DNA of 64,000 bases. Origin: Lepidurus packardi. Taxonomy: Eukaryota > Arthropoda > Branchiopoda > Notostraca > Triopsidae. The stretch covers positions 7,750,001-7,814,000 of the forward strand of contig JAKZAN010000005.1 of assembly GCA_023053545.1 (NCBI GenBank), given 5' to 3'. The notes under the pieces are model-generated. The model was not told the origin of the DNA and searched no databases. It saw only the letters and a list, made by a program, of their open reading frames with translations. Both the position numbers and the translations under genes were made by a program. Of this stretch, positions 50,901 through 63,900 are shown one piece after another (positions within the stretch are counted from its first letter, which is position 1; each line of letters opens with the position of its first letter).

Positions 50901-52744
50901 CGTGTTAATCGAAATAAATATTGTATAGCTCTATGGGAACTACTTGAGCAAGTTTTCTCTTCAAGTCGATGAGAATGACCCATAAAGAATGTAACATTCA
51001 TAATTTGAGTAGAAAAGTGAAATGCATTCCTCTACGCGCATGGACTGCATTGAGACAACAAAAGCAAACTTTTATCCGAGAACGTAGCCTTGGCAACGTA
51101 CGTGATGTACCGGTAAGCTACTAAAATCTGATTCACCACGCACCACCCTAGCAAAAAAAGAAAAAAAATGTCCTCCATTAAAGGGCAACTGCTTTGTAAA
51201 GAAAAAACTGTGCAGCTTAATTATACCAGCTATTAAAAAATGTGTAGTAATGCACTAATGACCTGGAAATGCTTTCAGAACACTTCGGAGCCTTTGAACT
51301 ATTTCCAATTCAGTTTCAAATCCATCAACGATATTTAAGTCTGGACTAACGCCAAATACTGTGTGAATGAAAGAGCGGTCATAAACTTCACCGCACATTT
51401 ATTGCAACCTTTCTTTCGTTTCGTGCGCGAGAACGCGAATGGGCTCCACTTTGTCAGTGCCGCTTCCGAGAAATGAAAGCCGGTAAGACGTCCTTCTAGA
51501 GTTCCGTGTTAAAATTCCGAAAAAGGTGGAGACTTGTTAGCTCGTTCTTAACGGAACGCTCTGAGTAATAGCTAAGTTTACGAGGTCAAGATGCTCTTCC
51601 AGAAGCTTAGACTCTTGCTAGCGTATTTGCTCGGTAAGAAAAAAGATGTTTCATTCTTTTCGCAAATAGGTTATCATATATTTGAGAGGTTCGGTAGAGA
51701 AGCCTGTGAACAAATACTGACGAGCCTCCATGGCTGATAGCAAAAAAGCGATGTCTAACAGGTTCCGGTCTGTTTTCAGAGTTAAAGGCTTAGACACAGT
51801 AAATGGTGCAGAAGGCAGACGACGCTATGATTCCACGCCGTAAACCGAAATTCTGCTCTATAAATAGAAAGATGATCTAAAATGATAGTTCGCGCCATGC
51901 GTTGGAAGACGTCCAATGAACCCAGTGAACCCAATAATCCAACCCGTCCGCGAAACTCAAAGATACGCTGAAGAATACTTTATTAGCGAACAATGCTTTA
52001 AATCACAATACCTGTTTACGTTATGCGCAGACGTATAAAAGTCCAATTCTAAACTTGCGGTTGTCTGTAGCAGACAAAGAAAAACCGAAACTATAATTGC
52101 CTATGTTCTCCCGATCGTAGTAAATCATTGCAATTAGTCGTGCGTGCTGGTTACGACGGTCCTACCCCTCTTCAGTTCCATATCCATAATGCTATTACGT
52201 ACATACGTAATTCATTGTACTGCACTAGGCAACCCATTCACCGGCTTTGCGAGATGCTGGTACGTAATGCCTCATTACCTCGTGATTTAATTCCCACCGG
52301 ATGCCGTAACAAGATAACGATTTTGCTCATCAGCAGTAATACGCGATTTCTCTCTAACGCTTAATGAATCTGAGACGACGTAGTCGCATCACTCCATGCA
52401 GCTTGAGCTATAGAACGATGCCAGCCAAGCAAACTGTCCTTATTTGCTTATGCGCTACACAATATTGCTGACCAGCTTTTTGCTTAGGATCTGTACACAA
52501 AACTGCCTACAACAGTGTTTGATTTTTTCTTAAAGATGAAAGGTAGGGAAAAAAGAGAAAAAGCACAAAAGAAGTCGTCTATAGCAGAACAGCCTTAGAA
52601 ATGGTACCGAACGAAAAGAATAAAAGCATATAAGCCCCTCGCCCAACTGCGTCTCTGCCACTAGCTGCGTCGTTCGTTGTGTATGTGCATGACAATTGAC
52701 AAAGGCTCCTAGAGTTCGTTAGCTATAGCACCAACAGATTTAAG

Positions 52745-52772
52745 TATAAATACTTGAGTCCGCGTCATCAGC
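52745..52772 (+). promoter_or_regulatory. Isolated TATA/initiator-like pair
   Basis: TATAAATA at 52745-52752 with TCATCAGCATT about 22-27 bp downstream. No convincing plus-strand gene follows (the frame at 53061-53261 has no recognised domain). Could be the promoter of a noncoding RNA or chance. Confidence 0.2.
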
Positions 52773-53814
52773 ATTAAAAGAGCTTGTCAAGGCTTTTCCC
52801 TGTTAAGATTATACGTCAGTTCGCTGGTTCCTTTTATTTCGTTTGTTTTTTCCTCCGGGAAAAAGACTACAAAAATAAAAGAATAATGAAGTTTGCAAGT
52901 CTTCACAGAAAACTAAAAAGAAAAGATTTATAAAAGTTTAAAGCAACTTTTCATCTCGGCTTCCATCACATAACCATAACCTAAACTCTTCGGACAGTTC
53001 TTGGAAGACAATACTAGCACAGATCTTTGTACGCAAAGTCAACAATTGAATCGACGTTAGTTGACCCATACATCACGATCCCAATCATTCTGTCGCACAC
53101 CTAATCCTAGCTGCGCACACAGCAATCATCGCAGTAAACGCAAACTTGAGACGCTTCCTTGTGATTTTTTCCGAATTTTGTTTTTCTTCTCTTTATTTTC
53201 TTTTTTCTCATCCCTGATCCTTCCTCTATCTTCAGGGACAGGACATGAAAACGTTACGTAGATTATAAGAGGAAAAGAAGTTTTTTGGTGAAAGAAAGAA
53301 TTCATTTCAAGTAAGGCTATTGAGTGTAAAAGGGGAAAGGAGAGAAAACGTCTTTCTGTATCAAGATGGTCTCACATATCACAAGCAGCTCAGCTCGGCG
53401 ACTTGGCACACAGCAAAAAGCAGTGCACTTCCTTCGAAAAGGAATCTCTCGCTCGCATCTCTTCTTCACTCTTCAATGCGCCGAGGTCAAGATACGCTTC
53501 CTTACTTTGCTTCGGATGCTGCGACGAAGACACGAGAAGCCCCCAAACTTTCTAGTCCTGAGCTATCTCACAGACATGGCTTCCTAGGCCTCTGTCTTGC
53601 GAAAACTCATCCGTCAAGCCGAAACTGACGTAACAAAGGAACTGTTTAACTTCTGGAACGAAGTTGTTTTGCAAGAACTTTCTCTTGTTTAAATTTAAAT
53701 TTTACCTCATGTAAATCTAACAAATCTAATTCAATTTAATTACACAGGCTTGAAAAACAGCAAGCTTGATATACAGTTACCTAAAGTACACAGAAAGAGA
53801 TCAAAGAGACTTAC

Positions 53815-53881
53815 AAAAGTCGGTCTCCGGGTCCCGGAGCCGGTGACTCGGTGCCTTCCATCATTTCCACGTGCTCCATGT
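53815..53881 (-). CDS. Candidate alternative first coding exon of EAAT (21 codons)
   Basis: Acceptor ttccacag at 53882 (so an upstream noncoding exon is implied), then ATG at 53879 reading MEHVEMMEGTESPAPGPGDR-L and a consensus GTAAGT donor in phase 2. It splices in frame to the cassette exon at 47919 or directly to EAAT exon 2 at 45530. It would replace the MAAKVGDV N-terminus. It extends the EAAT locus to 12 kb. Evidence is open frame, splice sites and matching phase only. Confidence 0.4.
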
Positions 53882-54651
53882 CTGTGGAATCTGTCAAAGT
53901 TTGGAGTGTAAACACAATACAATAAATGTTTGTCCGTTCCTGATGGATGCACTCGGCACACTGGAAGCTTATGAGTTAACAGAGGAACAGGGGCGAAATG
54001 CTCTCTCGTGGCTAGGGAGAGGAGTGAAAAGCAACAAGTTGAAAGATATGGCAACGCACAGACAAGGCCAAATACGGCGCTGTGTTAACAGTATCTCTTT
54101 TTTTAGCGGTGCGAATTGACTAGACAGCCACACTTGGAGGAGTATCACAGGTTCATGGTACCTAGGCGATTGTTAATGGGGACATAACGATGCCTTGGTC
54201 TTTCGTCCACTTGGTGTCCTGTGTCTCTGATAGCAGTACAAGCTCCACACAACCTACAGTCCGCGTAGCTCGAACGCAATACGCACGCGCTACATGACAA
54301 AAAGGCTGTTGTGCGGTCGCGACAGAATCGCCAATCTAGGGAACACAATTTCTTCTACCATCTTCTCCCGCTATATCCCATCTTCCTTCATGAAGCGATC
54401 AAAGGACTTAATAATCGAAATGGACTACTATACATGCCTCCTGCAACGAAAAAAATGAGAAAAACTAGTGATGAAAAGCCCCGAGCTCAGCATTGCGGTC
54501 ACACTTACACAATGCATATTGTTAGAATATATTGTCAAGCTGCTCTAGTTTAGAAATTGGGCTTCTGCGGGATAACGTATTATCCCAGCTGACAGACACT
54601 CCGCAATGGATGTAAAAAAGGCGAGAAGAACGAAAAAGCAGGGCCAGTAGC

Positions 54652-54952
54652 CAGGGGCGTCGCGAGGGGGTTTCCATTGGGGGGGTGGAGACCTTAGTTT
54701 TACCGACTGTAGTTGACGATTTTACCGACTGTATTATAGTTTCTATCTTATATTTTCTATCGACTATTAAAGATTTAAACAGTTATTATCGTAGTTATTT
54801 CCTTTAATTTTTCGAGATTTATTGAATAATACTCGTTTTATTTTCATTTTCCGAATTTTACCGACGGCGACCCAAATTTTACCGAATCGGTTTTTGGCCA
54901 ATTATTGGGGGGGTGGTGCACCCCCCCAAACCCCCCCCTCGCGACGCCCCTG
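54652..54952. mobile_element. hAT-type MITE, 301 bp, with exact 8-bp target-site duplication
   Basis: Terminal inverted repeats CAGGGGCGTCGCGAGGGGG / CCCCCCCTCGCGACGCCCCTG, flanked on both sides by CCAGTAGC (54644-54651 and 54953-54960). The 8-bp duplication and CAGGGG-type ends are typical of hAT elements. The interior is AT-rich with repeated ttttaccgactgta words and no coding capacity. The perfect duplication suggests a fairly recent insertion. Confidence 0.93.
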
Positions 54953-57519
54953 CCAGTAGCTCAAATTGCTGTTTGAGTGGAACCTTGAAGTTTCGTCTCT
55001 GAAGTTGTGCGCCAACTGAAGTGTCCTTCTATGGTACGAAGGGAGCAATTGTAAGTAAAAGCTTTGACATAGGTTGTCTATAAGAGGTTTCTCGGATCGG
55101 ACACAATTCCACGGCTCCCCAGCAACGAAACTTTTACATTAGGCTTCAGCAATTCCACGGGAATAAGAACTGTTTCGAGCCGGTAATCCCCCCTCCCCCT
55201 TCCGCACGTGAGAGGCAAGGCAATTGGGGGGGAGAGGGGTTGATATGGTAATCTCTAAGGCCGGTCACCGAAAAAGCCGCCTACGGAAGCAAAGAATTCA
55301 ATTGAGTATTATTGGAGGTCAGACAGAGTATATCAAACGCAATACCTTTTGATGGGAGAATAAGACAGTATACGTCGTCAATCATCTAGCGTTGCCAAGA
55401 GACGCTTCGTGGCTTAGGGCGCTCTTGGAAAGAGGTATCTTGTCAGGATTTTTGAGCTCCAACCCTGGGGATCGATAGCCATGGTGTGGAAATTTCGGTA
55501 TGTTTTATGGGTCGACTTCGTGGCCAGCAATGGACACATCAAGTACTATATATCACCAAGTGTCTATTGCCGATGCTTATTTCTTAATATTTTTTAGCCG
55601 GATTAAAAAATACAAAATAGTCTTACTAGAGTTTTAATAGTTCGGAAAAATAAGAGAAAGATTACACGAAAAAAATAACTACCTCTGCAATCAGTCGAAC
55701 CGTTGCCTAGCTAAAAATTGCTCTTTCTAAGGAAGAAAAAAAATGACCTGGAAAATGTTTCTGCGTCTAAACTAATGTGTGATTTTGTATTTCCGATTCC
55801 GACCTACACTGAACCTTTATACGCGAAGATGGCAGCACAGTAATGAAGAAAACGGAAATACGAATGGCGGAGTTTCCAGAAAGAAATACGCAAGCCTAAA
55901 ATATGTAACCCGAACTTTCCTCCGTGACCTTTACTAATACTATTCATAAATTAAATTGGTTTTCACTCATCCATTTATTCGGATCATTAACGTCAATTTG
56001 GTCGAACAATCGCGAATCAATTATATGATTCCCCGTTGAATATTTTCGCGAAGTTTCGCTGAGCGTTTAATCCCTAGTGTATATTGTCTTTTCTTCTCCC
56101 TCTGATTTTTCCACAATGGGTCACAACAACGAAATTATAAACCTTCGAATTAAAGTTCTCAACTTTCGAATTTCAAATTAAAGTTCTCAACTCTTTCACC
56201 TACGGATGAATCAATTACTGGAATGATCTCGCTCACTTGTTCAAATACCTAATTTGTACACATTCAAAGCTTCCCTTTTAAGCATGTTACGTTAAATTCT
56301 CCCTTATACGATCTTTTCTGATTTTTCTCGTATTATACGTTACGTGTTAGTTCCGTTTCGTGTTAGATTTTTAGTACGTGTTAGTTCTGACAAGCATTAA
56401 TTTGCATGTAGCTGGTGATATTCAAAGAAAGAAAATAGAATGAATGGCCTTATTCTAGGCTTCTAAACGACTTAAAAGTATACAGTTATAGCACTTTGGA
56501 TGTTTGCACCTCATCTGTGAAGCTCATAGAAATTGCATCACGTGTTACCACAGTGATCTGTAAGGGACTTTCTCTTCTTACTTTTCAACCACATTATGCA
56601 AAACTGAAGATTGTTAGCTTTTGTCCAAAACTGGACTATGCCTGAACCCGGAGTTTATCCTCAAAGCAGAACTCGTTTGGCTACACGTGATTCAAGCGTG
56701 CAAATAGATAAGCTTGACCTCATCTAAAGATGTTGTTGCCAAAGCATAGCAAACAAATGACGAGCTGATATACGTATTCATGCTATTATAGTGCTGGAGA
56801 GATGCAGATTCCTTGCGTCGTAATAATTTTTTAAAGCAGGTTGACCTTTTAAACCTGAACGAAAACATACTTAAATATTCAAAGACGACAGCTAAAAAGG
56901 GAAAACAAACACACCTCTTTCTGGCTGCCCACAGCTAAAAATTTTCTTTGTATAATCAAGTGGAAGCTGTTTTAGACCAATATTCATTGTGGATCATCCG
57001 CGACGCGTACGCTATTGTAAGCAAAATCCGAACCCATCTCTTATTTTCAGCACGTCATAATCGTAGTTTGCATAGCGATGAATACTTTAAAAATATAAAA
57101 AGCCCCTTTTAGTAACATGACACGTCCTAGTTTGTAAATTGTGCACGTCAGGTAAGGTCGGGCCCCTTCCTTGCCCTCAAGTGTACGTGAGTTCCTTTCG
57201 AAAGTTTTTGGAGGCTCTGATATATATTGGTACAGTTGTTCAACAGGCAGTGTATTCCCCGAATCGGTCAAATCCCATCGAGACAGGTAGCCCACAGCTC
57301 CAGTGGAGTCACACCGGTGTGTCACATATATCCCCACGTATCTCCCACTCGTTTTGCAATTTGTTTCTTGGTACAAATCCCAAGTACGAGCGCCCTAGAA
57401 CGTGCCCAAGAAAAGTACTCTTATCTTAACCTCAATTCCAAGTTGTGAAATCCACCAAAAGGTTAATCTAGGTGACATTTTCTCAATCAGGTTTTGCTCT
57501 CGGTCACGTCGCGAAAATC

Positions 57520-59233
57520 ATGGCAACGCCTACTTTAGCTCCAGAAGCGGACAAAACGTCTTTACTTCCGTCAACGGTAAGTCAAAGCCGATTTTAGTTG
57601 GCAACAGATAAGGACTTTGCTCGTAATATTACAGAAACTGAATGAGGTTATGGTCAACGGAGGTGGTGTGGATCCGTGGTGTGACCCCAAAAACCCTCGT
57701 CGTATCCAATTCCAAGATATTAGTGCGGCCGCTTTCAAAATCAAATCCGGTATCATGAATACCCCTTGCACCCGCTCGCATCTTTCTTCCTTGACTGGGA
57801 TGGACGTCTTCTTCAAAAAGGATTTCCTGCAATATACTGGCAGCTTCAAGGAACGCGGAGCGCGATATACATTGCTCATGCTAAGCCCGGAAGAAGCCAA
57901 GGCAGGCGTGATTGCTGCGTCGGCAGGAAACCACGCCTTGGCTTTGGCCTACCATGGTCAGGATCTCGGAATTCCTGTCACCGTAGTGATGCCCATTGTA
58001 GCTCCAATCATGAAAGTACAAATGAGCTTTCTCTTAAGGCAAAGGGCACATAAAGACCAAGAGATACATTTTCCTTTCTAGGTCCAAGCCTGTAGGCAGT
58101 TCGGAGCGAGAGTTATTATACATGGCAGGGATATTGGCGAATCCAAAGACCATGCCATGAAAATCATTCAGGATGAGCCACTAACGTATATCAATGGGTA
58201 ATTACGTTAAGAACACTTGAAATCACCAGTCTTGTTAACTTGAAACTTTTCACTCTTCTAATAAGGTACGACCATCCCCATATCATCGCTGGCCAGGGTA
58301 CTATGGGCTTAGAAATCGTGGAACAAGTCCAAAAGATCGATGCTGTTGTGATTCCTGTTGGAGGTGGTGGTTTGATCGCTGGAGTGGCTTTGGCAGTCAA
58401 GAGCTTGTATCCAAATGTGGCCATTATTGGGGTAGCTCCTTCCCGTACAATTTTTGAAATAAATAGACATAAAAGCTACGATTTTAGGCCGAGTCCGAGC
58501 GTTGTGCTTCCTTTCAAGCTGCTTTGCGTGCAGGCGAGCCAGTATACACCAAGGCTGGTTCAACGCTTGCGGACGGTTTGGCCGTTCCTCGTGTCGGAGT
58601 GAACGCTTTTCACACGGCTAAAGGACTGGTAGATAAAACTGTTCAAGTATCCGAAGAATTCATTGCGATGGCCATCCTCCGATTAGTGGAATCTGAAAAG
58701 GCTGTGGTGGAAGGCGCTGGTGCTGTTGGTCTTGCTGCAGTTTTGGCTGGACTTCTCCCCGAACTGAAAGGCAAACGGTAAAACACAACCAAAACGAGAT
58801 GAATAGAATAAGGGAGTTAATTGAATTGAGACTTACTTTCAGAGTGGTTTTACCTCTATGCGGAGGCAATATTGACACTACTGTGTTCGGAAGGTGTTTG
58901 GAACGAGGTCTGGCTGTTGACGGACGTTTGGTCAAATTCAGCGTCACCGTATCGGACAGGCCTGGAGGCATTGCAGAACTTTGCCGTTTGTGCGCCACAA
59001 TGGGCGTTTCAATCAAAGATATCTTGCACGAAAGGGCTTGGCTCAAGTCCGATATTTTTAGCGTTGAAGTCCGTGTCATGTGCGAAACCAGGGATTCCGA
59101 GCACGCTGCCGAACTGGAACGAGCCTTACGAGAGCAATATGCGACAGTCCATTTTGGCCAAGCGTGCGAGTTTCATGATTATAACAAATGCGAAAATGGC
59201 CTAGCGAGTCGCTCAATAGGCTTAGGGAAATGA
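57520..59233 (+). CDS. PLP-dependent L-threonine/L-serine dehydratase with C-terminal ACT-like domain
   Basis: Deaminates threonine/serine to 2-oxobutyrate/pyruvate plus ammonia. Exons 57520-57576, 57635-58015, 58082-58197, 58266-58431, 58488-58777, 58843-59233; phases join to 466 aa. Seen: [20 protein letters not shown] with the PLP lysine in [17 protein letters not shown], the phosphate-binding [39 protein letters not shown], then an ACT-type segment ([19 protein letters not shown]) and a short tail. The ACT part distinguishes it from serine racemase and from bare catabolic enzymes. At the exon 4/5 join the peptide reads IIG-AESERC where the family usually has GVE. Converges with ATG4, 97 bp between stops. 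Confidence 0.92.
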
Positions 59234-59330
59234 CAAAAGAACTGCACTAAAAACTATTTTTTTGCGATTTTGGATTTTCACGCTAAATTGTATACGGCGT
59301 AAGGATTCGGTTTATAATATACACATTGAA

Positions 59331-60906
59331 TCACAGAAACTCGAAATCTTCCGTCAAAACACAATCATCTTCAGGTAAAGATGAAGGTGGAGTAGCTACC
59401 CATTCCCAGTCAACAGTATCATGCTCTGGGCGCTTTCCTGTTGCAAACGCAAACATTGGATATGGATGGGCCGGCATCAAACACTGAATAAAAACATGAC
59501 TTGATTAAACAAGATTAAACTGTGTTCTTGGTTTTTAGAATGGAAAGTAAGTACGTGATGAACATGTTCGCGGAATGCTTCCCAATGTGTATGGTCTTTG
59601 ATATAGAATCCTACACAACAGGAAGGATCCATACGGGAAGCACTCAACTTGCGAGGTCGTCGACAATGGAACGTAGAAATGTCAAAATTGGGTTGATCAA
59701 CGTCCACGAATTCCTGACAATGATGAGGATCTAGATGTAGTAATTGGTCTTCTATTGAGGGCAAAGAAAAACAATATAGGCCACTCGAAAAATAACTGGG
59801 AGTACCGAGTACGTTACCTTGACAACCAATAAAGATAAGGGAGTGTTTTGGACGTCCGCCAATGATGCCCAAGCAGTGTTCTAATGAGAACAATGCTTGG
59901 ATGCAAGGTATGTAAAGAGGATTCAGTTTTTCGGCTCCTAAGCGCATCGGAACAAGGATGATTACGCTAGATCCGTTTGCACTCAGCATTGCATCTACGT
60001 CGCCAGTATAGATGGTACAATCCTGAGCTACGTAAATATCTAAATTACGCAACTGCAAATGCGTTTTCCAAGCTGAATGCAAAGCGCTCCTAGAAACTCA
60101 AAATGTTTCCAATTAGGATGCAAACATAAGTTTTGGGTGAGACATACTTGAGAAGGTAGGTTACCGATGAGGGTCCATACCAATCTCCTGCTTTCTTTCC
60201 AGTTTCTTTACCAAGTAAGACTAAGCGGTGTAAGGAAAAAGGAGAACTTGGAGACATGGAATCCCCAAATAAAATTATGATAAAACGATGTATGGCTTCG
60301 TTTTGATTAGCCTTCGGACTGGCTGCCCTTTTAGCTACCCATCGCCAATCTATGAAAGCAAGACGAGAATATATAATGAATAGCTAAATTCGTTTAAATT
60401 TTATTACCTCTGCCAAGGAAGTGAAGAACTAAAGCTTGAGCTAGAAGCATCTGGCCAGAACGAAGCATGCAGCCCCAGCCGCAATCTGTGGAATAAGACG
60501 AGCCTGGTGATCCCAATATAGGAAAGGATTTGCGGTACGTTAGCCAGAGACGAGAATGAAAATCTTGCTGAAAAGCATCAATGCCATCGTCCAGAGATGG
60601 AAAAGGGGGAATTTTCTGCATCTGCGGCGTGTTTAAGCTGAGATTGGAGGACGAAGGTCTTTTATGATAGATTCGGCCAAGTAGCCAAACTGGACAGTCT
60701 TTGGCAATATTCGCCTTAAGGTTGGAGGATACAGTATACTTCATATTATTCCACATACAAAGAAACTTGGTTTTCATTTCTTCGGTCAAATCATTGCTAT
60801 TGCTGGCTTCACTTTTAGTATTGCTGCTTCCAACGACGGATCTTGTTTCCCTATCCGTTTCAGCTTGCATGCGAGTAAGTCTATTAGTCCTTGCTGCTTG
60901 ATCCAT
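59331..60906 (-). CDS. ATG4: Cysteine protease ATG4 (ATG4C/D clade)
   Basis: Processes and delipidates Atg8/LC3 in autophagy; cytosolic. Exons 60408-60906, 60148-60349, 59818-60089, 59555-59751, 59331-59483; phases join to 440 aa. Seen: [33 protein letters not shown], the catalytic-cysteine block [58 protein letters not shown] (family usually Y-F-A/V-G-F-Q), LDPHHCQ with the catalytic Asp and His, KMSF-like [17 protein letters not shown]. The C-terminus EDFEFL is a candidate LIR (Atg8-binding) motif like the FEIL tail of ATG4B. The long Ser/Thr-rich N-terminus fits the C/D clade. Confidence 0.95.
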
Positions 60907-63900
60907 GCTTTATATACAAATGTTCTGATTATCTTAAATTCTAGCTTTACTTCTTTAACTTATCACTGCGTTTACTTCACTCTACGTTATCAAAAATACC
61001 ATGGCCCCTTCCCATCTCGTAATCATTTGATGCTAGTCGAAAGACATCTGTTTACTGCTGTCTTACGTGTGAATGTGCGGTAAACCCGTAATCTTCAAAA
61101 AGTGCACAAGTTTGGTAGTAGATGGCGTTTAAGAGGTGATTCCAAGCAAAAGCGAAGAAATAAAATTTGAAAGTCAAAGAAAACGAGTCACTTAAAATTT
61201 TTACGGTTTTTTAGCAATCCTGTACTAATGTACAAATTAGCGCCAGCCCTTTGGAATGAAAATGCCTATATTTTTTTTAATGAACTTCAACCTAATTTAA
61301 AGTGTTTTATCGATCTCGTTGCATTCTCGATTGCTGAATGCGGTGCGTAGAGCGTTGCTGCCATGAAAAGTACAGCGACATAATATGATCCTGAACTTTT
61401 TGGAACGTAAAACTAGAGGTCCCAGGGAAAGATTAGTATTTACGAGATCTAATTAATACTCCCCTTTCTCGTTGCTCCTGTAACAGCATACACAACATTA
61501 GCGTCGCATTTAATTGGAGGACTTAGACAACCCCCCCAGTTATATTTGTCTTTATCGTGTGTTGTTAGTGTATGGTGACGCTCTGGAGCTCAAATTTTAG
61601 CAATCAATGAAGCAGCGGTCGGTCTGATTATTGGCTTTTTGCAGCGTTCTACGAAGAGAAAGATAAACCTCGTATTGCACTTGTATTTATACACATCTTG
61701 ATGGCCATATTTTTTCATAATTTTGCTTTGTCGTATTTCACAGGGAGAGAAAAGACGACATGCATCAATGCGGGCGTCGAAAAAATGGAGTACGAAGCCA
61801 TATGGATATGTTGGTTGTAAGGGCATTGAACGAAAAACGATCGAGCAGAGATTTGTTACATAATATGTTACAATTGGATATGGAAGCGACTATAATGGGA
61901 ATGTTAATACTTTTTCATCTTTTCAATAGAAAAACGGACGAGTCCGCGGCTCACTGGTCATCGTCACCTGCATATCTTGATATGTAATATTCCCTGGTTG
62001 CTGATATTAAGGACCGCATGAAAAGTCACAGCGATATATTCATAAAGAGAGCAGAAAAAAGGTAAAAGGAGGAGCGAAGGAATCTTAAACTTCAATAGAC
62101 AGCATTTTGGAGATTGTTTCTTAATAAGGACAAAATACGGCAAATGGTTACAAAATCCATTCAGAAAGTAGATCCGAGGAGAGAAAGCTAAAATTAGTCC
62201 AGTTATCAGGTTAACGTGTCTCTATAAACAGCATCTTTGCTTCTGTCCTGAATAAAGATATGTAATATGTAAGTTTATAACCGCTTGTCAAACGGGTGCA
62301 ACAAGAAGGAAGAGTTGGTTGAATACACCACGACTTATTCAGTGGAGGTGATGGTGATCGTCACTGTGCCCGGGGGTTGAAGTTCTCCGTCGACGTGTCC
62401 ACGCTCCAAGCTGATCGCTGGGCACCGGTTCCGTGTGCCATAAACCATAGTCGTCGTACGCTGCAATAAAAGACAGAAAGGAGAATAAAAAATGCCGTTA
62501 TTACTTGAGACGCTAAATCTTATTAACAATAGGATAAGTGCCAGCTTATTACAATCTGTGATCAGAAGAAGCGTGTACATTTATCTTCTTCTCATCCGTC
62601 TTGGCTTTTTGTCCGAATAAACAAGGGAAAAAGTTAATATCAATCTCTCTCGCCTTTCCACTTGATTTATGGACCATGTGATCCCTGTAGCCTCAGCGTA
62701 GCCCAATTGAATCGCGGATATGCGGGACGCGGCTGGGCCAGGTCATTACATATTCATAGTGGAGAAAGGAGCAGCAGGTGTTGTTTCGTTCAATTAAATC
62801 TTTCGGGTATTGCACACGTCAAAACCAGGCTTGCTACCTCCTTATGCAGGACAGAAGAATAATAGGTTTCTTGGACCTTTAATCGAACCATGAACTACCC
62901 CTTAAATACGATTATAAAGTCGTTTCAAAGTAAACCTAGCGGTAAGTGGCTGTATCATTCAAGTATTCGTGAAGCTAGAATCGTAGCTTGTTTACGATAT
63001 TAAAACAAAAATGGCACGAAAAATATGAGTCCCATCTCCCCGGGTAAACAAGTTTTGATAGACGCGGAGAGAATACATAAAGAATTACATCTCACTATAA
63101 TTAGCTGCGAGTTGACGAACTTGTGCCTGGAGTTATAATTCGTACCAGCCTCATTTTAAGCTACATTTTTTAATATACGCGTATTTGCATTTTGCTTGGT
63201 TCCGAAGACTTGGAAGCTGTACAGCGCTCAGTTGATAATAAAGCGCGCAATATGTTAGAAAAAGAAGGGCATCTTTTCGTTTTTTTCCCCCTCCGAGTTC
63301 CCAAGTTTTTATTATTCAAACTTGGCTTTAGTGCGGTAGGCTCTCATAAACCAAACTCTTTATTGCGTATAGGAAAGGAGCAGTAGTTATAATAGGTCGT
63401 TTCGTTCTGACTAACTTTGTAATTGTTCGAACGAAGGGTGCAGAGGTTCTTTGACAACACCAGCAGGCTGCTATTATGGCATGATGCCCCAAGTTAATAT
63501 TATTATTATTATTGTATCCCATAATTATAATCTACTTATCCTGTAGTTAATTGCATAATGTTTGGGTAAAAAATAGTCTGCCTTTCTTTATGAATTTGTA
63601 GGTGGGGGAGCCTACAAACCCCGAGGTACATGAAAGGAAGCTGTTCTTCTCCTTTTGGTTGTTGTGTCATTGAAATGGGGAAATGCAAAAGCTGCCTTCC
63701 GATTAGTTGTCTACTCATCAGTTCCCATATCTGGCTAAATCCTTAGAGCTACCAGCACACATTCGTTATAGAACTGCCTTTAAAAGAGGAATTTCTGTCC
63801 ATTCAATTTCACTTTACTTAGGGATGCAAATGAGGTAGGGATTTGCAGAAGCTTTGCTTGGAAATTGGACTTGTGCTAGATTCTCTTGTATGCCAATAAT

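Larger units (their letters stand above)
46240..57519. other. Gene-poor region between the EAAT first exon and the dehydratase
   Basis: 11 kb without a firmly recognised gene. It holds two candidate EAAT 5' exons (47824-47919, 53815-53881), a TATA-like site at 52745, and a hAT-type MITE at 54652-54952. Open frames at 48644-49141 (165 codons, plus), 52128-52364 (plus), 54145-54348 (minus) and 57047-57376 (minus) match no family I know. If the alternative EAAT exons are real, much of this is EAAT intron. Confidence 0.5.

Noticed and set aside
57047-57429. Overlapping frames on both strands (109 and 96 codons) just upstream of the dehydratase
   Set aside because: Neither resembles a known family and both are open across the same DNA; more likely the dehydratase promoter/leader than a gene.
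61925-61965. ACGGACGAGTCCGCG motif reminiscent of a hammerhead ribozyme core
   Set aside because: No matching GAAA and cleavage-site strand with closing stems nearby; it is just a short palindrome.
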